DNA of 18,550 nucleotides from UBA11524 sp963590165 (GTDB lineage Bacteria > Bacillota > Clostridia > Christensenellales > Aristaeellaceae): NCBI GenBank assembly GCA_963590165.1, contig CAVANO010000003.1, positions 1 through 18,550 on the forward strand, read 5' to 3'. Position numbers and translations under genes: made by a program. Numbering within the stretch: the stretch's first letter is position 1; each line of letters begins with the position of its first letter. The notes beneath the pieces are model-generated. The model did no database searches. It saw nothing but the letters and a program-made list of their open reading frames with translations, and was not told where the DNA came from. Below, one piece after another: positions 6,191-14,469 of this stretch.

Positions 6191-7708
6191 TTAGTACGCC
6201 ATGAGGAAGGGCGCGAGCGGCAGACCATTCTGCCCGAACAGCGTGACCTTGCCCCAGTTCACATACGCATAGCGAACGCACATGGGATGCGCGACTTTCG
6301 GGCTTGACAGCTTTAGCTCGCAGCCGTTTATCTCAATGCTCTCCGCAGGGACGTACACGCCATCCTCGCCGGCAATTTCCAGCAGGGACGCTTCTTCCGC
6401 ATGGCAGACGACCGGCTGGCTCAGTTGCACAGTCAGGACGTTCTCTTTCGTGAATTTCCGCAGGGCGCGCGGATTTTCCGGCGCGTTCAGCCCATATACG
6501 ACACGCAGAGCAGCATCGCAGAGCCGTTCGCCGGGCGTACGCTTGTTGGTAGGGTGAATGTTATTGCGCTCACCGCAGTCGATGAGCACCGCCAGACCGG
6601 CGGCTCGCAGTGTGTCGGATACCTTCTGCTGCTGCAAACGGATGCGCGGCCAGTCGCGGTTGTTTTCGTCCTCCGATGCATGCCACATCGGCAGCTGCAC
6701 GTTGAGGAAGGGAAGCGAATCGTCGCGGAACAGCTCGCGCAGACGCTTGACCATCGTCATCAGCAACAGGTCGTACTGCGTCGTTTTGGGTGCATCGTCC
6801 TCACCTTGATAATACAGGATACCGGTCAGGGTGGTCGGTGCGACGCGCTTGGTCATGGTTTCGACCAGTCCGCACGGGCGGTACATCGAGCCGGGACCGA
6901 CGGGCGGATGCCACGGACAATCGCCGACCTGCGCAGTCAGGTCATCCCACGAGATGTCGGGATTTGTTTCTTTCACGCGGGCAACATGGTCGTTCCATGC
7001 CGCCATTTCCTGCTGAAAGGCGTCCTCTTCGCGCTGCCACTGTTCAAGCGGCTTGTTGCCGCCCTGTTCGCAGTAGCGTTCGATGTATTTCTGCCCTTCT
7101 GCCGTTTGCTCGAGCGTTTCACGGTCAATCCAGCAGGTAACGGACGTTGCACCGCAGTAGCAGTCGATGATGCCGACAGGACAGTCGATCTCATGCGCAA
7201 GCTTGCAGGCGAAGAAGTACGCAACGGCAGACATATCCCGAGCCATGCCGGGACGGACACGTTCCCAGTGGGACGCTTTCTCTGCGGCAATTGCCTCATC
7301 ATTCCAGATGCCGCGCTTCGGGACATTGAAGTAATGCACGAACGGCTCATCATGCACGGGAATGAGCGTCTGACCCTCGTCAGCATTCTGCAGTTCCAGT
7401 TCCATGTTGCTCTGACCGGAGGCAAAGTACACGTCACCGACCGATATGTTTGTTGATTGCAGGGTTGTCATACCGTCGGAGAGGATCAGCGTGCAGCCGA
7501 GTGCTTTTTCCATCGGCGGAAGCAGCAGCAGAAAGCGGTTGTCCGCCGCCGTGCAGATGCCTTCGCTGAGCACGTCGTTCGTTGCGGACAGCACGCGTGC
7601 AGTGACGGTTCTGCCGGATTCGGCGTCTCCGAAAAGACGAACTTCCTTGCGGCGGCAAAGCACCGCCCCATCGCCGAAAATCGGGGCAAGCGTCAATAAA
7701 ACAGCCAT
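6191..7708 (-). CDS. SGNH-type (sialate O-acetylesterase-like) esterase, probable mannan acetylesterase
   Basis: The 505-residue protein has the SGNH hydrolase blocks of the sialate O-acetylesterase family: FASGQSNMELEL with nucleophile Ser100, GATSVTCWI (186-194), YYQGEDDA (299-306) and the catalytic-histidine segment ERNNIHPTNK with His385. No signal peptide is evident, so it should act in the cytoplasm. As the last gene of the mannooligosaccharide operon, 10 bases after the phosphorylase stop, it most likely removes acetyl groups from imported mannooligosaccharides, as described for CE17-type esterases of gut Firmicutes. Assignment to CE17 is an inference; sialic acid is unlikely to be the substrate, because no sialic-acid genes are nearby. 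ATG 7708 follows GAGGAGACAC. No clear terminator is seen after the stop. Confidence 0.8.
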   Translation of the reverse strand: MAVLLTLAPIFGDGAVLCRRKEVRLFGDAESGRTVTARVLSATNDVLSEGICTAADNRFLLLLPPMEKALGCTLILSDGMTTLQSTNISVGDVYFASGQSNMELELQNADEGQTLIPVHDEPFVHYFNVPKRGIWNDEAIAAEKASHWERVRPGMARDMSAVAYFFACKLAHEIDCPVGIIDCYCGATSVTCWIDRETLEQTAEGQKYIERYCEQGGNKPLEQWQREEDAFQQEMAAWNDHVARVKETNPDISWDDLTAQVGDCPWHPPVGPGSMYRPCGLVETMTKRVAPTTLTGILYYQGEDDAPKTTQYDLLLMTMVKRLRELFRDDSLPFLNVQLPMWHASEDENNRDWPRIRLQQQKVSDTLRAAGLAVLIDCGERNNIHPTNKRTPGERLCDAALRVVYGLNAPENPRALRKFTKENVLTVQLSQPVVCHAEEASLLEIAGEDGVYVPAESIEINGCELKLSSPKVAHPMCVRYAYVNWGKVTLFGQNGLPLAPFLMAY

Positions 7709-7718
7709 GTGTCTCCTC

Positions 7719-8894
7719 TTACTTGCATTTCAGATAGGCAAGATTGCGGTCAATCAGCTCGCAGCGCTGCTTCACGCAGTCCGGCGAGCGCAATGGGTCG
7801 GCAGGCGTGTTCAGCACGTAGTCGCACATGCGGTCGAGGTCGGTTTCCGCAACGTGCAGCCGCGTGTCGGACGAGGCGTAGTAGATGTACAGTTTGCCGT
7901 CGTCATCTGCAATCGCGCCGTTCGTGAATACGACATTGCTGACATCGCCGATGCGCTCACGTCCGAGCGGTCCCAGCAACAGACCGGACGGCTCGGCAAT
8001 GACCTTCGACGGGTCATCAAGCGCGGTCATGAAGGCGTAGAGCACATAGCGCAGACCGGCAGCCGTGTTGCGGACGCCGTGTGCAATGTGCAGCCAGCCG
8101 CGCTTCGTGCGGATCGGCGGTGCGCCGGCACCGTTCTTGCTCTCGGTGATGGTATGATAGCGCCGCAGGGAGATGATTTTTTCCTCATCGATGACGGCAT
8201 TCGTGATATCATCGCACAGCCCAAAGCCGATGCCGCCGCCGGAGCCTGTCTCGATGAAGTCATCCATCGGGCGAGTGTAGAAGGCGTACTTGCCGCCGAC
8301 AAACTCGGGATGCAGGACAACGTTGCGCTGCTGCGGCGAGCGGAGCGTCACCAGATTCGGCAGACGTTCCCAGTTCACCAAATCTTTCGTGCGGACGATG
8401 CCTGCTGCTGCGACTGCAGCGGACAAATCGGGATTGCTTCTGTCCTTGCTCTCCGAGCAGAATACGCCGTAAATCCAGCCGTCCTCGTGCCGCGTCAGGC
8501 GCATGTCATAGACGTTCGTCTCCTCGAGGCAGGTGTCGGGCAGAACAACGGGATAGTCGCGGAAGCGGAAGCCCTCAGTTGGCTTGTCGGATTCGGCAAC
8601 GGCGAAAAAGGACTTGCGGTCAGCACCTTCCGTCCGCACGACAAGGCAGTACTTGCCGTTCAGCTTGATGGCGCCGCTGTTCATGACGGCATTGACGCCG
8701 AGACGCTGCATCATGAAGGGATTCGTTTCGGGATTCGCATCGTACATCCAGAACGGCGGAATGTGCTCGCGCGTCAGTACGGGAAAGCGATAGCGCGCGT
8801 ACAGCCCATTGTAGAAATGGTCGTTGACAGGATTCGGGCGCGCAATCAGACGCTCATATTGCTCCATGAGCGAGGAAAAGCTGCGAATCTGCAT
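7719..8894 (-). CDS. GH130 family 4-O-beta-D-mannosyl-D-glucose phosphorylase
   Basis: The 391 residues match the length and landmarks of GH130 subfamily 1 enzymes, which phosphorolyse mannosyl-beta-1,4-glucose to alpha-mannose 1-phosphate and glucose (EC 2.4.1.281). Visible motifs are IARPNPVNDHFYNG (18-30), NSGAIKLNGKYCLVVRTEG (72-90), YDMRLTRHEDGW (129-140), in which Asp130 corresponds to the catalytic Asp131 of the Bacteroides fragilis enzyme, GSGGGIGFG and GAGAPPI. It should be a five-bladed propeller in the cytoplasm. It takes the product of the operon's epimerase. ATG 8894 lies 9 bases after AAGGAAAGGAG and 32 bases after the previous stop. Distinguishing it from the other GH130 gene rests on its longer N-terminal region. 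Confidence 0.88.
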   Translation of the reverse strand: MQIRSFSSLMEQYERLIARPNPVNDHFYNGLYARYRFPVLTREHIPPFWMYDANPETNPFMMQRLGVNAVMNSGAIKLNGKYCLVVRTEGADRKSFFAVAESDKPTEGFRFRDYPVVLPDTCLEETNVYDMRLTRHEDGWIYGVFCSESKDRSNPDLSAAVAAAGIVRTKDLVNWERLPNLVTLRSPQQRNVVLHPEFVGGKYAFYTRPMDDFIETGSGGGIGFGLCDDITNAVIDEEKIISLRRYHTITESKNGAGAPPIRTKRGWLHIAHGVRNTAAGLRYVLYAFMTALDDPSKVIAEPSGLLLGPLGRERIGDVSNVVFTNGAIADDDGKLYIYYASSDTRLHVAETDLDRMCDYVLNTPADPLRSPDCVKQRCELIDRNLAYLKCK

Positions 8895-8926
8895 CGCCGG
8901 ATGCTCCTTTCCTTTGTATGCGCTGA

Positions 8927-9955
8927 TTAATAGTTATCCTTGGCGATCTCGTCGCCGTACTGCAACTTGGAATGCGCCTTGATGTACGTGACGACCTTGT
9001 CCACCGTCGTGAACGCCAGACCGACATTCGTGTCCGCTGCACCGTAGTAAATGGCGATGCGGCCGGTGTCGCCGTCCTGCAGCGTTGCACACGGGAACAC
9101 GACATTCGGCACGAAGCCGGTGGTCTCGTAAGGCTCTTCGGGCGTCAGCAGGTGATTTTCGCAGCGATAGAGCACCTTCGAGGGCTCGTTGATGTCCAGA
9201 ATTGCACCGCCCATGGAGTACACATAGCCGTTGCAGGTCGTCGCGACACCGTGATAGAACAGCAGCCAGCCTTCGGTCGTTTCAATCGGGGCAGCACCGC
9301 CGCCGATTTTGACGGACTCCCACCAGTTATTGCCGCGTCCCATCAGATGGCGATGGCAGCCCCAGTACGTCATGTCGGGCGATTCGGAGATGAAGATATC
9401 GCCGAAGGGCGTGTGACCGGAGTCAGACGGACGGGAAAGCAGCTTGAATTTGCCGTTAATCTTGCGCGGGAAGAGCACGGCATTGCGGTTGAAGGGGATG
9501 AAGGGGTTTTCGATGCGCGTGAAGGTCTTGAAGTCCTTCGTCTTTGCCATGCCGATGGATGCACCGTAGAAGTCAGTGCACCAGATGATGTAATACGTGT
9601 CCTCGACCTTCACCAGACGCGGGTCATAGGCGTAATGCGGCATCTTGGGGTTGCCGTCCTCATCGACAAAGGGCACCTTGTTGCGCTCGACATCCCAATG
9701 AATGCCGTCCTTGGAGTGACCGAGGTAGACATACGGGATGCCGTTGACCTGTTCGCCGCGAAGCACGGCAATGTAGCCGTCCTCCCACGGCACGACGGCG
9801 GAGTTGAAGATACGGGCGATTTCCGGCGTGGGATTGCGCCCCATGACCGGGTTCCCGCTGTAGCGCCAGACAGGAGAGGCCGTTTTGTGGTCGGCAGGCT
9901 GATCCTGCCACGGGATATTCGGAAGGGAAGAAACGTTCAGCATCTTGACAGCCAT
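8927..9955 (-). CDS. GH130 family beta-1,4-mannooligosaccharide phosphorylase
   Basis: The start at ATG 9955 (MAVKMLNVSSLPNIPW) follows AAAGAGG; the longer open frame back to 10078 runs into the regulator gene and is not used. The 342-residue protein carries GH130 landmarks: YSGNPVMGRNPTP (32-44), IFNSAVVPWEDGYIAVLRGE (49-68), HYAYDPRLVKVED with Asp111 as probable catalytic acid, KIGGGAAPIET and NVVFPCA. Subfamily 2 enzymes of this length (EC 2.4.1.319) release mannose 1-phosphate from the non-reducing end of mannooligosaccharides, including mannobiose. It precedes the second GH130 gene by 32 bases. Substrate preference over mannosylglucose or mannosyl-GlcNAc is inferred from operon context. 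Confidence 0.85.
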   Translation of the reverse strand: MAVKMLNVSSLPNIPWQDQPADHKTASPVWRYSGNPVMGRNPTPEIARIFNSAVVPWEDGYIAVLRGEQVNGIPYVYLGHSKDGIHWDVERNKVPFVDEDGNPKMPHYAYDPRLVKVEDTYYIIWCTDFYGASIGMAKTKDFKTFTRIENPFIPFNRNAVLFPRKINGKFKLLSRPSDSGHTPFGDIFISESPDMTYWGCHRHLMGRGNNWWESVKIGGGAAPIETTEGWLLFYHGVATTCNGYVYSMGGAILDINEPSKVLYRCENHLLTPEEPYETTGFVPNVVFPCATLQDGDTGRIAIYYGAADTNVGLAFTTVDKVVTYIKAHSKLQYGDEIAKDNY

Positions 9956-9995
9956 GCTTTTCGTACCTCTTTCTTTGTCGGTAGAGTGTGGTTGA

Positions 9996-10997
9996 TTACT
10001 TGAGGGGTGCTGCTGAATCACGGAAAACGCATTCGCCGCTGACGACGATGCGTCCGACAGCCTTTGTATCGCCGGCACAGCGCTCTTGAATGAGCTTAAC
10101 GGCTGTCCGGCACATGACGGGAAAGTTGACGCGGTAGGTGGTCAGTTCCGGTACGGTGGATACCCACGGGCAGAAATCATCGAAGCCGACAACGGAGATG
10201 TCCTCCGGCACGCGGTAGCCGCGGTGCTGCAGGTCGGTGATGAGCGTCTGCGCAGCCATGTCGCAGTTGCAGACGATGGCAGTCGGGAGTTTTTCCGGCA
10301 ATGGGAAGACCTGGAACATGTTGCCGTCCTCATCGCGGTCAGGCAGGACACATTCGGGGCGTATCGGCAGTTTCCGCATCATCATCGCGGAGAGGAAGCC
10401 GAGGTAGCGCTCCATGATGGAGGTTGTTGCACGCACTGCGCCAACAAAGCCGATATCGCGGTGCCCCTGCTCGATGAGCCAGTAAGTGAGCTGAGCTGCG
10501 CCGAAGGTGTTGTCGCTGATGATGGCGTCAGTGACTACGAACGGGTCATAGAAGTCCAGGCAGATGACCGGCATATTCTGACGGGAGAGCAGTTTCATGT
10601 ATGGTGAGGACAGCTGACCTAAGCAGATGAGTGCGTCCACATGGCGGCGGCGAAGCAGATTCGGCAACGCGAGCGTGTTCTGCATGTCCTGCGAAATCAG
10701 CTCCATGATCCCGTAATGACCGGCATCGGTCAGCGCCTGTACGAGGTGCTTGTAGAAGGTCGCGTAGAAGGAAACAATCGAGAAAAAGTGGTCGGGAATC
10801 AGGATGCCGATATCCAGACCGGTTGCGGTGGTCTGCGCGGCGGCGTTGGGGTTGACGTAGCCGAGCTCCGAAGCGCGCCGGATGATTTTCTGGCGCATCT
10901 CCTCGCTGACGCCGGATTTTCCGGCAAGCGCCTTCGAGACCGTTACGGCGCTGACGCCGAGTTCTTTGCCGATATCGCGCATGGTAATGCCGCTCAA
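9996..10997 (-). CDS. LacI-family transcriptional regulator of the mannooligosaccharide operon
   Basis: The likely start is TTG at 10997, 8 bases after GGAGG, giving 333 residues beginning MSGITMRDIGKELGVSAVTV. Longer open frames upstream lack a ribosome site and overlap the epimerase gene. Residues 5-50 are the LacI helix-turn-helix and hinge (DIGKELGVSAVTVSKALAGK, then RRASELGYVNPNAAAQ). The rest is a periplasmic-binding-like sensor domain with GLDIGILIPD, DALICLG, GHRDIGFVG and VPEDISVVGFDDF. The regulator sits inside the operon, between the epimerase and the phosphorylases (gaps of 41 and 40 bases), so it is presumably autoregulated. The inducer is probably a mannooligosaccharide or mannosylglucose (inference). 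Confidence 0.88.
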   Translation of the reverse strand: MSGITMRDIGKELGVSAVTVSKALAGKSGVSEEMRQKIIRRASELGYVNPNAAAQTTATGLDIGILIPDHFFSIVSFYATFYKHLVQALTDAGHYGIMELISQDMQNTLALPNLLRRRHVDALICLGQLSSPYMKLLSRQNMPVICLDFYDPFVVTDAIISDNTFGAAQLTYWLIEQGHRDIGFVGAVRATTSIMERYLGFLSAMMMRKLPIRPECVLPDRDEDGNMFQVFPLPEKLPTAIVCNCDMAAQTLITDLQHRGYRVPEDISVVGFDDFCPWVSTVPELTTYRVNFPVMCRTAVKLIQERCAGDTKAVGRIVVSGECVFRDSAAPLK

Positions 10998-11038
10998 TGG
11001 ATTCACCTCCGATAAAATAATAATAGGATAGGGGAGAA

Positions 11039-12229
11039 TCAGCAGTGCTCCATCACGCGCAGGCACATCCGCCCGTTGTGGTAGGGGCACTTCCACTCCT
11101 CGACAATGGGCTTGTCGGTCGGGATGCCGTCCTCGGATGTTGACCAGAACCATTCGCCACCGGGACGCTTGTCCGCAAAGACACGCAGGATGTACGCAAG
11201 CTGTGCGTTCGCCTGACGCAGCCAGTCCTCGCAGCCGGTCAACTCATAGGCATTCACGAAGCCCAGCACTGTTTCCGCCTGCACCCACCAGACGCGCGTT
11301 TCATCGATGTCACCCTCGGTAACCTCGTTCTTCAGCCCATGGTCGGTGAAGGCACGCTCGCGGACAGCCTCTGCCAGCGTCAGGCACATGTTTGCGTAGG
11401 GGCTTTGCTGAGAAACGGGCAGCAGCGTTTCCGCCGCGTCCCAAATCAGCCATGAACCCTCGATGTCGTGCCCGAAGGACTGCATGTCGAGCAGCGACCG
11501 GTAATTGCGGTCGAAGAAAACCTCCAGGCGGCGCTTTTCCGGCGAATACATGACGTGCAGGAAACGCTCGAGGCATTTCTGCCCTGCCTGACGCACTGCA
11601 TCGTCCGGTACGGCACGGTACAGCTCCGCATAAGCCTCCAGCACGTGCAGCAACGTGTTCATTGTGCGGCTTGCTGTTTCATGGCGCGCCATCAGTTTGG
11701 GGTTATCCGAAAGCTTGTCGTTGCTGACAGGCTGAAAATCCGGCTCATACGCCTCACCGTAGCCGCCTTCATCGCTGCACTTGTCTTCAATCAGCCGAAA
11801 GAGAGCAAACGCCCTGTCGTAAGCCGGCTGGTAATCCGGGTCATCCTTGCTGACAGCCCGCAGGAACGCCGCAAGCCCGTAAATCGCGAATGCCTGACAG
11901 TACGTGTGCTTCGTGCAGTCGAGCGGCCGACCGTCCGCCGTGACCGACCAGTACAGTCCGCCGAGCGATGCATCCTCAAAGCGGGGCATGAACGCAAGCG
12001 CATGACGCGCATAGCGAAGCAGGGAAGCGTCCTGCAGGACGCGCGCTGCCGTCGAGAAGGTCCACAGAATGCGGCTGTTCAGGATGCAGCCCTTGTGCGC
12101 CTCGCGGTTGACCTGAAGCGACGAATCCACATAGCCGTAGAAACCGCCGCGCTCCCAGTCAGCGAGATTCTCCCAGAAGGGAAGGATGGTTTGGCGGAGG
12201 TGGCGGCTGCAATCCTGTTTCAGCATCAT
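11039..12229 (-). CDS. Cellobiose 2-epimerase (AGE family), acting on mannobiose
   Basis: The 396-residue protein is an (alpha/alpha)6-barrel of the N-acylglucosamine 2-epimerase superfamily. Residues typical of cellobiose 2-epimerases are visible: CILNSRILWTFS (48-59), SRTMNTLLHVLEAY (187-200), SFGHDIEGSWLIWDAAE with His254, WWVQAETVLGF (314-324) and EWKCPYHNGRM with His384. The two histidines correspond to the acid/base pair of the Ruminococcus albus enzyme (EC 5.1.3.11). It interconverts beta-1,4-linked glucose and mannose at the reducing end, turning mannobiose into mannosylglucose for the downstream phosphorylase. It is the first gene after the promoter; ATG 12229 follows AGAGAGGA. The cytoplasmic location is inferred from the absence of a signal peptide. 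Confidence 0.9.
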   Translation of the reverse strand: MMLKQDCSRHLRQTILPFWENLADWERGGFYGYVDSSLQVNREAHKGCILNSRILWTFSTAARVLQDASLLRYARHALAFMPRFEDASLGGLYWSVTADGRPLDCTKHTYCQAFAIYGLAAFLRAVSKDDPDYQPAYDRAFALFRLIEDKCSDEGGYGEAYEPDFQPVSNDKLSDNPKLMARHETASRTMNTLLHVLEAYAELYRAVPDDAVRQAGQKCLERFLHVMYSPEKRRLEVFFDRNYRSLLDMQSFGHDIEGSWLIWDAAETLLPVSQQSPYANMCLTLAEAVRERAFTDHGLKNEVTEGDIDETRVWWVQAETVLGFVNAYELTGCEDWLRQANAQLAYILRVFADKRPGGEWFWSTSEDGIPTDKPIVEEWKCPYHNGRMCLRVMEHC

Positions 12230-12244
12230 GCATGTCCTCTCTTT

Positions 12245-12261
12245 GTTAGCTTAACAGTTAG
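12245..12261. promoter_or_regulatory. Candidate LacI-type operator at the transcription start
   Basis: GTTAGCTTAACAGTTAG contains the small palindrome TAAC-A-GTTA (12252-12260) and lies immediately downstream of the predicted start, a classic repressor position. The half-motif TGTTAGCTTRA recurs at 12385-12394. Confidence 0.45.
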
Positions 12262-12271
12262 GTATAATGGT

Positions 12272-12300
12272 ATTATAGCGTAGAAAAATGGTCTTGTCAA
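12272..12300 (-). promoter_or_regulatory. Promoter of the mannooligosaccharide operon
   Basis: On the minus strand TTGACA (12300-12295) and TATAAT (12277-12272) are perfect consensus boxes with a 17-base spacer. The start is predicted near 12265, about 36 bases before the epimerase ATG. Confidence 0.88.
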
Positions 12301-12377
12301 GAGATAAAATAGAAAAATAGCTTTTGCATATGGGAAAATTCACGCCATAATCAACAAATAACGAGAAAATTAGTAAA

Positions 12378-12389
12378 CTAACGTGTTAG
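12378..12389. promoter_or_regulatory. Second operator-like palindrome upstream of the mannan operon
   Basis: CTAAC-GT-GTTAG, followed by GTTAGCTTGA, shares its core with the site at 12245-12261 about 125 bases away. The spacing would allow looping by a tetrameric regulator. It lies between the divergent mannan operon and guaA. Confidence 0.4.
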
Positions 12390-12492
12390 CTTGAGAAGCT
12401 TCATCCGGAAAAGCACGGTAAATCATCCGGAAAACAAAAAAGCCGCCTGGCGGTGAAGCGAAAACGAAATTATAAAAAGGAAACAGAAACGC

Positions 12493-12521
12493 TTGCTTTC
12501 AGCCGTAAAATGTGGCAAAAT
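12493..12521 (+). promoter_or_regulatory. Candidate guaA promoter
   Basis: TTGCTT (12493-12498) and CAAAAT (12516-12521) are 17 bases apart, placing the start near 12528, about 60 bases before the guaA ATG. The boxes are moderate matches. No purine riboswitch fold is seen in the leader. Confidence 0.45.
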
Positions 12522-12588
12522 AGAAGAGTCAAGCTGTGCTGGATGAGATTGTGCAGCGGCGACATGATTTGGAGGGAGAATATAGGAA

Positions 12589-14130
12589 ATGGCGGAAACA
12601 CAAAAAATCGTCATCCTGAACTTTGGCGGACAGTATACGCAGCTGATTGCGCGCCGCGTGCGCGAGTGCCGCGTGTACTCCTGCGTTTTGCCATATGACG
12701 CGACCATCGAGCAGATTCGCGAATTGAACCCGGTCGGCGTGATTCTGTCCGGCGGCCCTGCGAGCGTGCTGGAGGAAAATGCGCCTCGCTGTGATGAAGG
12801 CGTGTATACCTTGGGCGTGCCGGTGCTGGGCATCTGCTATGGCATGCAGCTGACGGCGTATTTGCTCGGCGGCACGGTGCAGAAGGCGGAACAGCGCGAA
12901 TACGGGCGTATCACCGTCACCATGGACGACAAGGCGACGCTGCTGTCCGGCATGTCGGATGCTTCCTCCTGCTGGATGAGTCACACGTATCAGGTGAAGG
13001 AATGCCCTGAGGGATTCCATCCCATCGCGCATAGCCAGAATTGCCCGGTTGCAGCCATGGCGAACGATGAGAAGCATATTTACGGCGTGCAGTTCCATCC
13101 CGAGGTCACCCATTCCGATGAGGGACGCAAGGTCATCGAAAACTTCTTGAAGCAGTGCCATTGCGTAGGCGACTGGTCGATGGAAACGTTCGCGCAGACT
13201 GCCATCCGCAATATCCGCGACATCGTCGGCGAGAAGGGTACTGTCTTGCTTGGATTGTCCGGCGGCGTTGACTCCTCCGTCGCGGCAGCGCTGATTTATA
13301 AGGCAATCGGCGACCGCTTGACCTGCGTCTATGTCGACCACGGCTTCATGCGCAAGGGTGAAACCGAGCAGGTCGTCGATGTGTTCACCCACACATTCCC
13401 TGTTCGACTGGTTGCTGCAGACGGCAGCAAGATTTTCTATGAGGATTTGAAGGGCGTGTCCGATCCTGAGCAGAAGCGCAAGATCATCGGCCGCGACTTC
13501 CTGCAGGTGTTCAAGGCAGAGTCCGAGAAGCTCGGAAAACTCGACTTCTTTGCGCAGGGCACCATATACCCGGATGTTATCGAAAGCGGTCAGGCAACCG
13601 GTGCGGCCGTCATCAAGAGCCATCACAACGTCGGCGGTCTGCCAAAGGAACTTGGTTTCACGCAGCTGATTGAGCCGTTGCGCATGCTGTTCAAGGATGA
13701 AGTGCGTGCACTGGGCGAAACGCTCGGTCTGCCGCATGACCTTGTCTGGCGCCAGCCGTTCCCTGGTCCCGGTCTTGCCATCCGCGTCATCGGTGACCTT
13801 ACGCCTGAAAAGGTTGAAATCGTCCGCGAGAGTGATGCCGTCCTCCGCGAGGAGATCGCCAAGGCCGGTCTCGACGCCGACATCCATCAATATTTCACTG
13901 TCCTGACCGGCATCCGCTCCGTGGGCGTTATGGGCGATGAACGCACGTATGACTATACCGTCGCCATCCGCGCCGTCACCACTGACGACTTCATGACCGC
14001 CGACTGGGCACGCATCCCCTACGACGTTGTACGCACCATCTCCGCCCGCATCGTCAACGAGGTGCCGCATGTCAACCGCGTCGTGCTTGATGTAACCACC
14101 AAGCCCCCGGCGAGTATTGAGTGGGAATAA
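12589..14130 (+). CDS. guaA: GMP synthase (glutamine-hydrolysing)
   Basis: The 513-residue protein makes GMP from XMP, ATP and glutamine in the cytoplasm (EC 6.3.5.2). It has the full two-domain order: a class I glutamine amidotransferase (VGVILSGGPASV; LGICYGMQL with nucleophile Cys83; QFHPEVTHS with His170 and Glu172), then the ATP pyrophosphatase PP-loop LGLSGGVDSS (221-230), then the C-terminal dimerization domain ending VTTKPPASIEWE. Length and motifs are normal. ATG 12589 follows GGAGGGAG. It stands alone, divergent from the mannan operon. Its 3' end is a known insertion hotspot for integrative elements, and an integrase gene follows 340 bases downstream. The minus-strand 513-codon frame over it is an antisense shadow. 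Confidence 0.97.
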   Translation: MAETQKIVILNFGGQYTQLIARRVRECRVYSCVLPYDATIEQIRELNPVGVILSGGPASVLEENAPRCDEGVYTLGVPVLGICYGMQLTAYLLGGTVQKAEQREYGRITVTMDDKATLLSGMSDASSCWMSHTYQVKECPEGFHPIAHSQNCPVAAMANDEKHIYGVQFHPEVTHSDEGRKVIENFLKQCHCVGDWSMETFAQTAIRNIRDIVGEKGTVLLGLSGGVDSSVAAALIYKAIGDRLTCVYVDHGFMRKGETEQVVDVFTHTFPVRLVAADGSKIFYEDLKGVSDPEQKRKIIGRDFLQVFKAESEKLGKLDFFAQGTIYPDVIESGQATGAAVIKSHHNVGGLPKELGFTQLIEPLRMLFKDEVRALGETLGLPHDLVWRQPFPGPGLAIRVIGDLTPEKVEIVRESDAVLREEIAKAGLDADIHQYFTVLTGIRSVGVMGDERTYDYTVAIRAVTTDDFMTADWARIPYDVVRTISARIVNEVPHVNRVVLDVTTKPPASIEWE

Positions 14131-14198
14131 TCAAAACGTGTCTATCAAGGCCTGAACCCTTTGAAAACACTGGCTTTCAGAAATGACATTCCCCGATT

Positions 14199-14217
14199 TG
14201 ATAGCAAAATGATAGCA
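14199..14217 (+). repeat. Paired TGATAGCA repeats, candidate integrase arm sites
   Basis: Two copies of TGATAGCA (14199-14206 and 14210-14217) start 11 bases apart, one helical turn. They lie between the guaA stop and the integrase gene. Direct repeats at such spacing are typical of arm-type integrase binding sites; the role is inferred. Confidence 0.4.
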
Positions 14218-14301
14218 GAAACCTGAGACACATTGTTCATTTTCCTGAAATGCGCGTGCGGCTTGCGGGTGGGGCTATCCATCCGAATTCCATAAGAGCA
14301 A

Positions 14302-14345
14302 AACTCTGTCGTCTTCCTGCGGTAGGAAGCTGGCAGAGTTTTTTG
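14302..14345 (+). terminator. Intrinsic terminator between guaA and the integrase
   Basis: AACTCTG (14302-14308) pairs with CAGAGTT (14334-14340) around an inner CTTCC/GGAAG stem (14313-14317, 14325-14329), followed by TTTT then GTT. It ends plus-strand transcription about 200 bases after the guaA stop. Confidence 0.7.
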
Positions 14346-14388
14346 TTGGGAGGAATTGAGGATGACGGGATGAGCGAACTGCAACCAA

Positions 14389-14418
14389 TTCGACTTAAAC
14401 ATGGATGTATAGTATAAT
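14389..14418 (+). promoter_or_regulatory. Candidate integrase promoter
   Basis: TTCGAC (14389-14394) and a perfect TATAAT (14413-14418) are separated by 18 bases, about 50 bases before the integrase start at 14470. Confidence 0.55.
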
Positions 14419-14469
14419 GAACACGCAACTAAACATAAACGCTTAGAAGGCAAGAGGGGGAGTGTCACA

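Noticed and set aside
6401..10003. Several 340-490-codon plus-strand frames opposite the mannan operon
   Set aside because: They mirror the codons of well-supported minus-strand enzymes and show no domain motifs.
10998..11153. N-terminal extension of the LacI-type regulator to 11153
   Set aside because: It overlaps the epimerase gene, has no LacI homology, and the TTG at 10997 has the proper ribosome site.
12435..12450. GC-rich palindrome CCGCCTGGCGG next to an A-run, possible minus-strand terminator
   Set aside because: Only a four-base stem with a three-base loop can form, and no minus-strand gene ends there.
12521..12588. Purine riboswitch ahead of guaA
   Set aside because: The leader is only about 60 bases and shows no three-way-junction aptamer.
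12529..14070. 513-codon minus-strand frame opposite guaA
   Set aside because: Composition is shadow-like (Asp/His/Ala-rich) and guaA is unmistakable on the other strand.
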